A stretch of DNA of 64,000 nucleotides from JAEUMG01 sp046349315 (GTDB lineage Bacteria > Pseudomonadota > Alphaproteobacteria > Rhizobiales > Aestuariivirgaceae): positions 1-64,000 of the forward strand of contig JAXMCQ010000021.1 of the NCBI GenBank assembly GCA_046349315.1, given 5' to 3'. Positions 46,555 through 54,814 of the stretch are shown in pieces. The position numbers and the translations under genes are program-made. Under the pieces are notes generated by a model. It saw only the letters and a program-made list of their open reading frames with translations. It made no database searches and was not told the origin of the DNA. Position 1 is the first letter of the stretch, and each line of letters begins with the position of its first letter.

Positions 46555-48651
46555 TTAGACTGCGCCGAAGCGCTCGTCCGATTGGGCAAGCCGCTTGAGC
46601 AGCGGCGCCGGCTCCCAAAAATCATGCGTCCGGTCGAGTTCCTCGATCTTCGCCAGGATTTTTTCGAGCCCGACTTCATCCGCCCAGAACATCGGCCCGC
46701 CCCGATAGCGCGGAAAACCATAGCCATGAATCCACACGACATCGAGATCGGATGAACGCTGCGCGATCTTCTCCTCGACGATGCGCGCGCCTTCATTGAC
46801 GAGCGTATAGAGGCAGCGTTCGAGGATCTCATCGTCGGAGACCGTCCTGCGCGCAATACCTGATTCGCGTGCCGCACTGTTGATGAGATCGCCGAGGTCG
46901 GGATTGGGGAACGGCTTCCGCTGGCCGGCCTCGTACACGTAAAAACCCTTGCCTGTCTTCTGGCCAAACCAGCCGCGCTCGCACAGGCGATCGGCAAGCG
47001 TCGAATAGCGCTCGCTGAGATTGCGCGTCGGCGCCAATGCTTTCCGCCGCGCCCAGCCAATATCGAGACCGGCCAGATCGCAGACTGCGAATGGTCCCAT
47101 CGCCATGCCGAATTGGATCAGGACCCTGTCGACCTGTTCTGGACTGGCACCTTCCTCCACCAGGAAATTCGCCTCGCGCACATAGCATTCGAACATCCGA
47201 TTGCCGATGAAACCATGACAGACCCCGGCAACAACTGCCATCTTGCCGAGGCGCTTGCCGATGTCGAGCGCGGTGAGCAGCGATTCCGGCGAGGAATGAT
47301 CGGCACGAACGATCTCGAGCAACCGCATGATGTTGGCGGGGCTGAAGAAATGCATGCCGAGCACATTGTCGCGATGTTGCGGTGAGGCTGCGGCGATGCG
47401 ATTCACATCGAGATAGGAGGTGTTGGTCGCGAGTATTGCATCCGATTTCGCGATCCCTTCCAGTTCAGCGAAGACACCGCGCTTGACGTCGATCTCCTCG
47501 AATACCGCTTCGATGATGAGATCTGCTGCCGACAATTCCTTGAGTGTTGGAACGGCATGAAGCCGGCCAAGCCGCGCGGCCTTGTCGGTTGCCGAAACAC
47601 GCCCCTTTTCTTCGGCCGCATCATAATGCTGCCTGATGCGTTGAACGCCTGCGGCAAGCGCATCCCCATTGCGCTCGGCGAGCAACACGTCGAAACCACT
47701 GTCGAGAAACGCAATGGTGATCCCACGCCCCATTGTACCGGCGCCGATGACACCGACACGGGTGACCTGTTTCGGCTTTGCGTCCGCCGGCAATCCGTCG
47801 ATCTTCGACGCGGCCTTCTCGGCAAAGAACACATGGCGCAGTGCGCACGCCTCCGGCGAGACCGCACAATGCTCGAAAATCTCACGCTCGCGCGTCAATC
47901 CCTCGGCAAATGGCAAGCTCACCGCCGCTTCGAGGCACTCGATCGCCGCGAAGGGCGCCTTCTGCCCGCGCGCCTTCTTCGCCGTCTCCTCCTTCAACTT
48001 GGAGAAAAAATCCGCAGTGGGCAGCGTGACATCGCGATCGCCAGCCCTCGGGTGTTGCGGTCTGTTTGAGATCTCGTTCGCGAAGGCGACTGCGCCATCA
48101 AGGAGATCACCGTCGATGATGCGGTCGGCGAGGCCGATTTTGAGTGCCTCGGCTGCACCGACCGGGCGGCCCGAGAGAATCATCTCGCTCGCGACCGCAA
48201 GACCGACAAGCCGTGGCAGCCGCTGCGTTCCGCCCGCCCCTGGCGGAATGCCGAGCTTGACCTCCGGCTGGCCGAGGCTCGCATGAGGCCCGACGACACG
48301 ATAATTGCAGGCTTGCGCAATCTCGAGGCCGCCGCCGAGCACTGCGCCGCCGAGCGCGGCCACGACTGGCTTCGGATTGCGATCGAGCACATCGATGAGA
48401 TCGATGAGCCGTTTCTCGCCGTCCGGCCATTGCTTGCCCTGGAAGCGGATATCAGCCCCGGCGATCATCCCGCGCCCGCCGCCCATCAGGACGATGGCCT
48501 TCACGGTGGCCTCACTATTGGCTTCCTCCAGTGCAGCGATGACGCCGCCCGCCACGCCAGGACTCATCGCATTGACCGGCGGATTGTCGATGATGATGAC
48601 CGCCACGGCACCCTGCCGTGGTGACACGATCTCGAATGACTGTTGCGGCAT
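46555..48651 (-). CDS. Bifunctional enoyl-CoA hydratase / 3-hydroxyacyl-CoA dehydrogenase (FadJ-like)
   Basis: 698 residues from the ATG at 48651; the frame runs further upstream as Arg/His-rich noise. The N-terminal crotonase domain keeps both catalytic Glu residues (ASLGQPEVKLGIPPGAGG and ASEMILSG). The dehydrogenase follows with the NAD motif GVIGAGTMGRGI, catalytic His in GMHFFSPANIMRLLEIV and a double C-terminal 3HCDH domain. It carries out two steps of beta-oxidation. Convergent with dhaK (8 bases apart), and no partner thiolase is nearby. Confidence 0.93.
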   Translation of the reverse strand: MPQQSFEIVSPRQGAVAVIIIDNPPVNAMSPGVAGGVIAALEEANSEATVKAIVLMGGGRGMIAGADIRFQGKQWPDGEKRLIDLIDVLDRNPKPVVAALGGAVLGGGLEIAQACNYRVVGPHASLGQPEVKLGIPPGAGGTQRLPRLVGLAVASEMILSGRPVGAAEALKIGLADRIIDGDLLDGAVAFANEISNRPQHPRAGDRDVTLPTADFFSKLKEETAKKARGQKAPFAAIECLEAAVSLPFAEGLTREREIFEHCAVSPEACALRHVFFAEKAASKIDGLPADAKPKQVTRVGVIGAGTMGRGITIAFLDSGFDVLLAERNGDALAAGVQRIRQHYDAAEEKGRVSATDKAARLGRLHAVPTLKELSAADLIIEAVFEEIDVKRGVFAELEGIAKSDAILATNTSYLDVNRIAAASPQHRDNVLGMHFFSPANIMRLLEIVRADHSSPESLLTALDIGKRLGKMAVVAGVCHGFIGNRMFECYVREANFLVEEGASPEQVDRVLIQFGMAMGPFAVCDLAGLDIGWARRKALAPTRNLSERYSTLADRLCERGWFGQKTGKGFYVYEAGQRKPFPNPDLGDLINSAARESGIARRTVSDDEILERCLYTLVNEGARIVEEKIAQRSSDLDVVWIHGYGFPRYRGGPMFWADEVGLEKILAKIEELDRTHDFWEPAPLLKRLAQSDERFGAV

Positions 48652-48748
48652 TGCTGATTTCCTCGGCGCGTGACCGCGTCTTCTTAGTCCAATGCCGCAG
48701 CCATTGCATCGGTGAAAGCAATGGTCCAGATTTGCGCGTGAAGAACGC
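48652..48748 (+). other. Possible leader RNA upstream of the FucU-like gene
   Basis: The stretch has a perfect 7-bp hairpin (CCATTGC and GCAATGG near 48710-48733) before a terminator-like stem at 48749. No known riboswitch class is recognised. It also contains the start region for the divergent FadJ-like gene. Confidence 0.3.
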
Positions 48749-48771
48749 GGCCGCCCTTGGCGGCCTTTTTT
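48749..48771 (+). terminator. Intrinsic terminator-like hairpin before the FucU-like gene
   Basis: GGCCGCC (48749-48755) pairs with GGCGGCC (48759-48765) around CTT, followed by six T residues (48766-48771). The SD of the next gene (GGGAGG) starts just after, and its GTG is only 11 bases from the last T. It may be an attenuator or end a short upstream RNA. Confidence 0.7.
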
Positions 48772-48782
48772 GGGAGGTGGGC

Positions 48783-49244
48783 GTGCTGAAGTCGATCGAT
48801 CATCTGCTGAATGCCGATGTCTTGTGGGCCTTGCGCGCCATGGGCCATGGCGATGATGTCGTTTTGTGCGACACGAATTTTCCGGCCGATTCCGTCGCCC
48901 GGCAGACCGCCATCGGCAGGCTGCTCCGCATCGATGGCGTGAACGCACCGCGCGTCGCCCGTGCCGTTCTCTCCGTCATGCCGCTCGACAGCTTCGTTGA
49001 TCATCCCGCCGGCCGCATGGAAGTCGTCGGCAAGCCCACGGAAATTCCCGCTGTGCAGCAGGAGGTGCAGGCCGAGATCGACGCGGCCGAGGGCCGCTCA
49101 TGGCCGATGGGCTCGATCGAGCGTTACGCCTTTTATGATCTGGCGAAGAAGGCCTATTGCGTCATCCAGACTGGCGAAACGCGCTTTTACGGCTGCTTCA
49201 TTTTCAAGAAGGGCGTGATCCCGCCGAAGACTCCGCAAGGCTGA
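48783..49244 (+). CDS. RbsD/FucU family sugar mutarotase
   Basis: 153 residues from a GTG at 48783 with GGGAGG upstream; the start aligns with FucU proteins (LKSIDHLLNADVLWALRAMGHGD). CDTNFPADSVAR and the C-terminal AFYDLAKKAYCVIQTGETRFYGCFIFKKG are family hallmarks. These enzymes speed anomer exchange of fucose, ribose or similar sugars before a pathway enzyme acts. The amidohydrolase begins 6 bases downstream. Confidence 0.9.
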   Translation: MLKSIDHLLNADVLWALRAMGHGDDVVLCDTNFPADSVARQTAIGRLLRIDGVNAPRVARAVLSVMPLDSFVDHPAGRMEVVGKPTEIPAVQQEVQAEIDAAEGRSWPMGSIERYAFYDLAKKAYCVIQTGETRFYGCFIFKKGVIPPKTPQG

Positions 49245-49250
49245 TCAATC

Positions 49251-50888
49251 ATGGCTGCGCCACATCCCGAACTTATCCTCGTCAATGCCGACATCCACAC
49301 GATGGATCCGTTGGTGCCGCGCGCCTCCGCCCTTGCGGTTACGCATGAGCGCGTCTCGGCCCTGGGCGACAATGCTGCGATCAATGCCCTGGCCGGCCCC
49401 GCCACACGCGTGATCGATGTCAGCGGTCGCGTTGTCTTTCCGGGCTTTCAGGATACGCATCTCCACTTGCAGGATAGCGGCCTGCAATTTGCGCTGAACA
49501 TCAAGCTTGATGCCGCGCGGACGATTCCGGAACTGCAGAAGCTCATCGGCGATTTCGCCAAGGCGCATCCCGAGCGTGACTGGATCAATGGCGGCGGCTG
49601 GTATGCCGGTATCTTCGGCGAACAGAATCTCGATCGCACCACGCTCGACGCCGTTGTGCCGGACCGCCCTGCCTTCTTCTTCGATTCGAACTATCACAGC
49701 GCCGTCATCAATACCAAGGCTTGCGAAATGCTGGGCCTCGACGAAACGGTGGCCGATCCGCCCAATGGTCATTTCGTGCGCGACGCCAAGGGCAAGCCGA
49801 CTGGCATGCTCTATGAGGATGCGATCGACTGGGCGCGCAGCAAGATGCCGGTGCCGAGCGATGAGGATTACGCGAAGGGCGTGCGCTGGGGCCAGCGGCA
49901 CTGCAATGAAAATGGCCTCACCGGCGTGCTCGATGCATCCGTCAATGACCGGCACATGCGCGTCTATCATGCGCTGGAGAAAGCCGGCGAACTGACCGTG
50001 CGTATTTGTGCTACCGCGCGCGTTGATCCTGATGAGACGACAGACGGTGCGCTGGCGCGCGTCGAAGAACTGCGCCGCATGTATCATTCGCCGATGCTGC
50101 GCGTGCATTCGGCGAAGTTCTTTCTCGACGGCATTTTCGAGAACCGCACCGCTGCAATGATAGAGGATTACTCCGACAAGATCGGCGGCAATGCGCCGGT
50201 GATGTTCGGCGAAAACCACCTGCGCGATCTCTTCATCCGCTTCGATGCCGCGCGCTTCCAGATCCATGCCCATGTCATTGGCGACAAGGCGGCGCGCGCC
50301 GGCCTCGATGCGCTGGAAGCGGCCCGCGACATCAATGGCGCCTGGCCGAGTCTCCATCAATTGGCCCATGTCCAATCGCTCGACCCTGCCGACATCCCGC
50401 GCTTTCGCGAATTGGGCGTGGTCGCCAATATGCAACCGCTTTGGGCCCGCAATGAACCATCGGTCACCGATGTAACGATACCCATGGTTGGCCCCGAACG
50501 CACGCGTTGGATATATGCCTTCAAATCCTTGCTGGATGCCGGGGCGCCCTTCACCTTGAGCAGCGACTGGGGCGTTTCGACCCTCAATCCGTTCCAGATC
50601 ATGGAGACGGCGATCACGCGCCAGCCGCCCGGCAAGGAGACGAAATACCCGCCCTTCATTCCTGAAGAACGGATTGGCCTTGCCGACTGCCTTCGCGGCT
50701 ATACCCTCAATGCCGCCGCAGCGGCATGGCGCAGCGAAGACACGGGCTCGCTCGCGGTCGGAAAGTTCGGCGATCTGATCGTGCTCGATCGCGATCTTTT
50801 TGCGATCGACCCTTATGAGATCGGTGACACAAAAGTGCTCCTGACCTTGCTTGGCGGCCGCGAAGTCTATCGCCGCGAAGGCTGGTGA
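49251..50888 (+). CDS. Amidohydrolase family protein (YtcJ-like), cytosolic
   Basis: 545 residues, no signal peptide. PGFQDTHLHLQDSG holds the metal-binding HxH, HAHVIGDKAARAG the next His, and LSSDWGVSTLNPF the catalytic Asp; GKFGDLIVLDRDLF is the usual C-terminal strand. Similar in plan to the secreted 16936 protein but lacking the signal peptide and N-terminal extension. The substrate is unknown. Probably co-transcribed with the FucU-like gene. Confidence 0.9.
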   Translation: MAAPHPELILVNADIHTMDPLVPRASALAVTHERVSALGDNAAINALAGPATRVIDVSGRVVFPGFQDTHLHLQDSGLQFALNIKLDAARTIPELQKLIGDFAKAHPERDWINGGGWYAGIFGEQNLDRTTLDAVVPDRPAFFFDSNYHSAVINTKACEMLGLDETVADPPNGHFVRDAKGKPTGMLYEDAIDWARSKMPVPSDEDYAKGVRWGQRHCNENGLTGVLDASVNDRHMRVYHALEKAGELTVRICATARVDPDETTDGALARVEELRRMYHSPMLRVHSAKFFLDGIFENRTAAMIEDYSDKIGGNAPVMFGENHLRDLFIRFDAARFQIHAHVIGDKAARAGLDALEAARDINGAWPSLHQLAHVQSLDPADIPRFRELGVVANMQPLWARNEPSVTDVTIPMVGPERTRWIYAFKSLLDAGAPFTLSSDWGVSTLNPFQIMETAITRQPPGKETKYPPFIPEERIGLADCLRGYTLNAAAAAWRSEDTGSLAVGKFGDLIVLDRDLFAIDPYEIGDTKVLLTLLGGREVYRREGW

Positions 50889-50972
50889 CAAAACAAGAGC
50901 CCGCTGCCTTTTCGGAACTGAATCGTCATAATTCCGTTGAGATGCCGATCAATGCAGCAAGCGGAGAAGAAC

Positions 50973-51050
50973 ATGCGTGGCGTTTTGCTTTGGCTGATCG
51001 GCATCCCGATCCCCATTATTATTCTGCTTTATCTCTTCCACGTCGTCTGA
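50973..51050 (+). CDS. 25-residue hydrophobic membrane peptide
   Basis: A short gene with a clear SD (GGAGAAG) and ATG at 50973. It encodes MRG followed by one strongly hydrophobic helix (VLLWLIGIPIPIIILLYLF) and a short tail. A near-identical pattern (LLWLIGIPIPIIIL) is, as I recall, a small-protein family widespread in alphaproteobacteria and usually missed by gene callers. A terminator follows directly. Function unknown. Confidence 0.7.
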   Translation: MRGVLLWLIGIPIPIIILLYLFHVV

Positions 51051-51055
51051 ACAAA

Positions 51056-51083
51056 AAGCCCGCCTTCCAAGGAAGGCGGGCTT
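51056..51083. terminator. Bidirectional terminator between the small membrane peptide and phyR
   Basis: AAGCCCGCCTT (51056-51066) pairs with AAGGCGGGCTT (51073-51083); the stem can extend two more pairs into the loop. On the minus strand it is followed by TTTTT, ending phyR; on the plus strand CTCATTTT follows, ending the peptide gene. Confidence 0.85.
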
Positions 51084-51110
51084 CTCATTTTGAGGTACAA
51101 TCGCCTGATA

Positions 51111-51923
51111 TCAGCCGTTTGCCGCGCGCTCCAGCCGCGGCGCAGATTTGAGATCAAAGAATAGTGCCTGGCTGATCATCGCCTTCACCATTTCAGGGAG
51201 GAACGGCTTGGTGATGAGGAAGGCGGGTTCTGGCCGCTCGCCAGTGAGCAACCGTTCCGGATAGGCCGTGATGAAGATCACCGGCACCTCGAATTGGCGC
51301 AGCATGTCATTGACGGCATCGATGCCTGAGCTGCCATCGGCAAGCTGGATATCGGCAAGCACAAGACCTGGACGATTGCGCATCGCGGTCTGGACTGCCT
51401 GCTCGCGGGTGCGGGCTATCCCGCAAATGCGATGGCCGAGGCCGGTCACGATGTCTTCGATGTCCATGGCAATCAAGGGTTCGTCTTCGATGACGAGCAC
51501 ATCAGCCGCGATCATTTGTCCGATTTCGCGACTTGCCTCTTCGAGCAGTTCGGTCACGCCCTCGGCATCGGTCTCAAGAATTTCCGCGGCCTCATCGATC
51601 GAAAAACCTTCGACGCTGGTCAGCAGGAAGGCCTGGCGGGGCTTGGGCGGGATGGCGGCGAGACGGCTCTGAGCCGTGGCCTCCCACCGCGGACTATGGG
51701 CATCCGCGCGTTGATTGACTTTGAGCGAGCCCCACAATTTACAAAGCAGCGTATAAAGCGCCACTTTCACCGGCTTGTCGCTCGGAAGTGTGTTTGGATC
51801 CGCAACCAGCGTTTCCAACAGCATGGCAACATAGGCGTCTCCGCTCTGCTGTCCTCCTGTCAGGGCGCGCGAAAAGCGCCTCAGATAAGGCAGGTGCGGC
51901 TTGATCGCCGTCGCTAAGCTCAT
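51111..51923 (-). CDS. phyR: General stress response regulator PhyR (anti-anti-sigma)
   Basis: 270 residues from the ATG at 51923 with GAGGAGG seven bases upstream. The N-terminal half mimics sigma factor regions 2 and 4 (LPYLRRFSRALTGGQQSGDAYV, QAFLLTSVEGFSIDEAAEIL). The C-terminal receiver has VIEDEPLIAMD, the phospho-Asp in LVLADIQLADG, and ITKPF. When phosphorylated, PhyR binds NepR and frees EcfG. Divergent from nepR-ecfG, and preceded by a perfect sigma-EcfG promoter. Confidence 0.96.
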   Translation of the reverse strand: MSLATAIKPHLPYLRRFSRALTGGQQSGDAYVAMLLETLVADPNTLPSDKPVKVALYTLLCKLWGSLKVNQRADAHSPRWEATAQSRLAAIPPKPRQAFLLTSVEGFSIDEAAEILETDAEGVTELLEEASREIGQMIAADVLVIEDEPLIAMDIEDIVTGLGHRICGIARTREQAVQTAMRNRPGLVLADIQLADGSSGIDAVNDMLRQFEVPVIFITAYPERLLTGERPEPAFLITKPFLPEMVKAMISQALFFDLKSAPRLERAANG

Positions 51924-51986
51924 ATGCAATCCTCCTCAAACCCGGATCATGCCGGACGACCCGCTATGATGCGTATCAAATCTCAA

Positions 51987-52011
51987 AACGCCGGAGCCGG
52001 AAACCGGTTCC
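51987..52011 (-). promoter_or_regulatory. Sigma-EcfG promoter of phyR
   Basis: On the minus strand GGAAC (52011-52007) is followed by exactly 16 bases and CGTT (51990-51987), the consensus of alphaproteobacterial general-stress promoters. It lies 63 bases before the phyR ATG, so phyR is positively autoregulated. Confidence 0.85.
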
Positions 52012-52030
52012 AAAAAAATCCGTCTGGCGT

Positions 52031-52056
52031 GGAACTTTTTTGGTCGCCTGCGCTTT
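52031..52056 (+). promoter_or_regulatory. Weak sigma-EcfG-like promoter of nepR-ecfG
   Basis: GGAAC at 52031-52035 followed after 16-17 bases by GCTT/CTTT instead of CGTT. The position suits nepR-ecfG, but the -10 is off consensus. A second GGAAC at 52072 has no matching -10. Confidence 0.35.
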
Positions 52057-52108
52057 CTCATGCTAAATCGCGGAACTATCGCGGTTTTTACCATATTTGG
52101 TGGCACGG

Positions 52109-52294
52109 ATGGCAAAGAATCCCTCGTCGGGCGGATCGGTTGGAAAGAATAAAATGCAGGTTAAGCAGGAACAGGAAACCGTCATTGACCGCGCGATCGG
52201 AGCGAAATTGCGCGCCCTTTACGACGAGGTGGCCCGCGAGCCTGTTCCCGATCGCTTTGTTGAGCTCTTGAAGCAACTCGACGATAAAAAGTGA
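52109..52294 (+). CDS. nepR: Anti-sigma factor NepR
   Basis: 61 residues from the ATG at 52109; an in-frame GTG at 52097 is possible. AIGAKLRALYDEVAREPVPDRFVELLKQLD is the conserved NepR two-helix core. NepR holds EcfG inactive until phosphorylated PhyR takes it away. It precedes ecfG by 40 bases, the usual arrangement. Confidence 0.93.
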   Translation: MAKNPSSGGSVGKNKMQVKQEQETVIDRAIGAKLRALYDEVAREPVPDRFVELLKQLDDKK

Positions 52295-52334
52295 GTTATT
52301 TCAATAAGTTAAGAGCTAGCCACGGAGCGAGCCA

Positions 52335-52880
52335 GTGTCCTTTCACGAAGACTTGCTGAATACTATTCCAAGCCTGCGCGCTTTTGCCATTTCTTTGTCC
52401 GGCAAGCGCGACCGCGCCGATGACCTTGTTCAAGAGACATTGACCAAGGCCTGGAAGCACCAAGATAGCTTCACGCCCGGCACCAATCTGAAGGCCTGGC
52501 TCTATGCCATTCTGCGCAATGAGTTCTACTCGCAGATGCGCAAGAAGGGCCGTGAGGTCGAGGATGTCGATGGCAATTTTTCGAGCCAGCTTGCCGTTCA
52601 TGCCGAGCAGCAGGGCCATCTCGATCTCGCCGACATGCGGATTGCCTTGGCGAAACTTCCAGCCGATCAGCGCGAAGCCTTGCTTCTGGTGGGCGCCTCC
52701 GGCCTTTCCTATGAAGAAACGGCGCAGATCTGCGGCGTCGCCGTCGGCACCATCAAGAGCCGCGTCAATCGCGCGCGCCGCAAGCTTGCTGAACTCCTCG
52801 AAGTCGAAGGCGAAAGCGAATACGGGCCTGACGCCGACATTGAATCGATTGTCAGGAGTTCTGCCGCCGCAAGAGGATGA
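52335..52880 (+). CDS. ecfG: General stress sigma factor EcfG
   Basis: 181 residues from a GTG start with GGAG upstream. Region 2 (SGKRDRADDLVQETLTKAWKH, LKAWLYAILRNEFYSQMRK) and region 4 (LPADQREALLLVGASGLSYEE, GVAVGTIKSRVNRARRKLAEL) match EcfG sigma factors. It directs RNA polymerase to GGAAC-N16/17-CGTT promoters, four perfect copies of which are seen in this locus. Confidence 0.95.
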   Translation: MSFHEDLLNTIPSLRAFAISLSGKRDRADDLVQETLTKAWKHQDSFTPGTNLKAWLYAILRNEFYSQMRKKGREVEDVDGNFSSQLAVHAEQQGHLDLADMRIALAKLPADQREALLLVGASGLSYEETAQICGVAVGTIKSRVNRARRKLAELLEVEGESEYGPDADIESIVRSSAAARG

Positions 52881-52886
52881 TAATGC

Positions 52887-52911
52887 GGAACGATTTCCAC
52901 CGCAGTGCGTT
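52887..52911 (+). promoter_or_regulatory. Sigma-EcfG promoter of the DUF883-like gene
   Basis: GGAAC (52887-52891), 16 bases, CGTT (52908-52911): a perfect general-stress promoter match, 31 bases before the ATG at 52942. Confidence 0.85.
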
Positions 52912-52941
52912 TGGGGAGACAACATTGTTCGGGAGAGCGTG

Positions 52942-53298
52942 ATGGCATCGAATTCAAGTGCTCAGGATCTGGGCGAGAGCATCAAGGAAATCAGGGCGCA
53001 GATCGACGCTTTGACCAAGACGCTCGGTGATCTTGCGGATGATACCGCGGAGATGCGGACTGAGTTCACCAAGAAAGTGAAGCGGACATCCCGTGAAGCC
53101 GCGAGTCTGGGCGAACAGATCGTTCAGGAGGCTGCGCATGCGGGCAGTGAAGCGCTGAATGCGGCGGGAGCCTATGCGGCGAATTCAGCCAATGCCGCCG
53201 CAGGTCGCGTCGAAGCGCAAATTGTGCGCAATCCGGTCACCGCCCTTATGGTGGCTTTGGGTTTGGGTCTCGCGATCGGAATGCTCACCCGTAGATAG
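52942..53298 (+). CDS. DUF883-like (ElaB/YqjD type) membrane-anchored stress protein
   Basis: 118 residues from the ATG at 52942 (SD GGGAGAG). A long helical N-terminal part (ESIKEIRAQIDALTKTLGDLADDTAEM) ends in a C-terminal membrane segment (NPVTALMVALGLGLAIGML) and a basic RR end, the plan of ElaB/YqjD proteins, which tether to the inner membrane and, in E. coli, bind ribosomes. It has its own sigma-EcfG promoter, so it is a general-stress regulon member. Confidence 0.82.
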   Translation: MASNSSAQDLGESIKEIRAQIDALTKTLGDLADDTAEMRTEFTKKVKRTSREAASLGEQIVQEAAHAGSEALNAAGAYAANSANAAAGRVEAQIVRNPVTALMVALGLGLAIGMLTRR

Positions 53299-53308
53299 CG
53301 TCGCCGGA

Positions 53309-53665
53309 TCACCCTTCGGGGCGCAGTGCCTCGATCAACGCGTCGCGTATCGTCCCTGAGTCGAACGGAATTTCAACAATCACCGTGCCTGGGAACAGAT
53401 CTCGCGCACGCGATGGGTCGTCATGCAGCACAATAAAAGCGCAACTGCCGTTCCCTTGCGCGAAAACCTGCTGAGCGAGCGGGCGATCCTGGGTTGCATT
53501 GATGATAATAGCATCTTGATCGGCCAGAGGCGGGAGCGCCTGCCCCGGCTTACTGACGATCGCGACACTTTCGACACCGGCGTCAAGCAACCGATCTTCG
53601 ATATCAGCCGCGACAAGTGGTTGATATTCGACGATCAGTATCTTTTTTCCATCCAGGAAAGTCAT
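53309..53665 (-). CDS. Degenerate (pseudo-) receiver domain protein
   Basis: 118 residues of CheY fold: KKILIVEYQPLVAADIEDRL, AIIINATQD, FIVLHDD, IVEIPFDSGTI. The phosphorylation residues are all replaced: acidic pocket D to Y14, phospho-acceptor D to N56, switch T/S to an H/L-like position, and the conserved K of KPF to I99. The hydrophobic core is kept, so it looks like a functional non-phosphorylated receiver, perhaps binding a kinase or PhyR. It lies convergent with the DUF883-like gene inside the stress locus. Confidence 0.85.
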   Translation of the reverse strand: MTFLDGKKILIVEYQPLVAADIEDRLLDAGVESVAIVSKPGQALPPLADQDAIIINATQDRPLAQQVFAQGNGSCAFIVLHDDPSRARDLFPGTVIVEIPFDSGTIRDALIEALRPEG

Positions 53666-53762
53666 AATGTCAGGTCCATGTTCTCGGGTGAGACATGCGC
53701 GCTCTCGATGTCATACGCATTTAACTAAGACATAGTTGCAGGAACGAAGCGGAGTATCAGTT

Positions 53763-54524
53763 ATGTCCCGGCCGCACCTGCCGACAGCCGAAACGCGCCA
53801 GGTCTCGTGCCAAAACTGCCCCTTGCGGCGGCTGGATACATTTCGCCCCTTCGATAAAGAGGAGCTCGCCTTCGTCGCGGCCTTCAAGAAAGGCGAATTC
53901 GCCGCCGAGGCGCGCGCCATGATCCTTCAGGAAGGCGCATCCAGTGCTCATTTGTATACGGTGCTTTCAGGCTGGGGCTTTCGCTACACGTTGCTGCCGG
54001 ATGGACGGCGCCAGATCTTGAACTTCGTCCTGCCGGGCGATCTGATCGGCCTGCAGGCCTCTGTCGCCCGCGAAATGAAGCATTCCATCGAAGCTTTGAC
54101 GGGCATGCTGCTCTGCGTTTTCCAGCGTGAGGAGCTTTGGAATCTCTATCAGCGGCATCCGGGCCTCGCTTATGACATTACCTGGCTTGCCGCGCTCGAA
54201 GAACAGATGCTCGATCGTCATTTGTTGAGCGTCGGGCGGCGGACCGCCTTGGAGCGCATGGCCTATCTTCTGCTCCATCTTCATCACCGCGCTCACACGA
54301 TCGGTCTCGCCGACAGGCAGGGCTTCTCCCCGCCGATAACCCAGTATCATCTGGCCGACGCGTTGGGCATGTCGATCGTGCACACCAACAAGACCTTGAA
54401 AAAATTGTATCAGTCCAAATTGATCCGCTGGAAGAATCGCCGCCTCGAATTTCTCGACATGGATGCCTTGCGCGAGGTTGCGCACTTCGCCGAGGAACAA
54501 GACGTCCCTCGCCCGCTAATTTGA
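53763..54524 (+). CDS. Crp/Fnr family transcriptional regulator
   Basis: 253 residues from the ATG at 53763 (SD GGAG). The cyclic-nucleotide-like beta-roll spans about 30-140 (ILQEGASSAHLYTVLSGWGFRY..LPGDLIGLQA), followed by a dimer helix and a winged HTH (ITQYHLADALGMSIVHTNKTLKKL). Only CQNC is found at the N-terminus, with no full four-Cys set, so an Fnr-type iron-sulfur oxygen sensor is unlikely. Related genes are frequent near alphaproteobacterial stress loci. Confidence 0.88.
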   Translation: MSRPHLPTAETRQVSCQNCPLRRLDTFRPFDKEELAFVAAFKKGEFAAEARAMILQEGASSAHLYTVLSGWGFRYTLLPDGRRQILNFVLPGDLIGLQASVAREMKHSIEALTGMLLCVFQREELWNLYQRHPGLAYDITWLAALEEQMLDRHLLSVGRRTALERMAYLLLHLHHRAHTIGLADRQGFSPPITQYHLADALGMSIVHTNKTLKKLYQSKLIRWKNRRLEFLDMDALREVAHFAEEQDVPRPLI

Positions 54525-54539
54525 CTTACCCCAACTTCC

Positions 54540-54564
54540 GGAACCGCGGTCTGTCTCACACGTT
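54540..54564 (+). promoter_or_regulatory. Sigma-EcfG promoter of the CsbD gene
   Basis: GGAAC (54540-54544), 16 bases, CGTT (54561-54564): a perfect match, 35 bases before the CsbD ATG. Confidence 0.87.
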
Positions 54565-54598
54565 TTACGGCCAGAGACGGCTGAACGGAGAGCTATCC

Positions 54599-54796
54599 AT
54601 GAATTGGGATCGCATCGAAGGCAATTGGAGAGAGTTCAAGGGCAAGGCCAAGCAGCAATGGGGAAAGCTCAGCGACGATGAGCTTGATCAGATTGCCGGT
54701 CGCCGTGAAGAGCTCGAAGGCAAGCTCCAGAAGCATTACGGCTACGCCAAGGACAAGGCCAAGGTCGAAGTCGATACGTGGCTCAATCGTCACTGA
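54599..54796 (+). CDS. CsbD family stress protein
   Basis: 65 residues from the ATG at 54599 (SD GGAG). NWDRIEGNWREFKGKAKQQWGKLSDDELDQIAG and a C-terminal YGYAKDKAKVEVDTWL match CsbD, a small helical protein of general stress regulons with unknown biochemical role. Driven by a perfect sigma-EcfG promoter. Confidence 0.95.
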   Translation: MNWDRIEGNWREFKGKAKQQWGKLSDDELDQIAGRREELEGKLQKHYGYAKDKAKVEVDTWLNRH

Positions 54797-54814
54797 CGGC
54801 TTTGGTATGTGAAC

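Noticed and set aside
48654..48948. Upstream extension of the FadJ-like frame
   Set aside because: Arg/His-rich noise overlapping the FucU-like gene; crotonase homology begins at the ATG at 48651.
49245..50891. Full-length open frame (548 codons) antisense to the amidohydrolase gene
   Set aside because: The plus strand has intact amidohydrolase motifs; the antisense product is His/Ile/Arg-rich with no family features, a usual GC-rich codon shadow.
53741..53765. GGAAC just before the Crp/Fnr-like gene
   Set aside because: The -10 position reads TATG and falls on the start codon.
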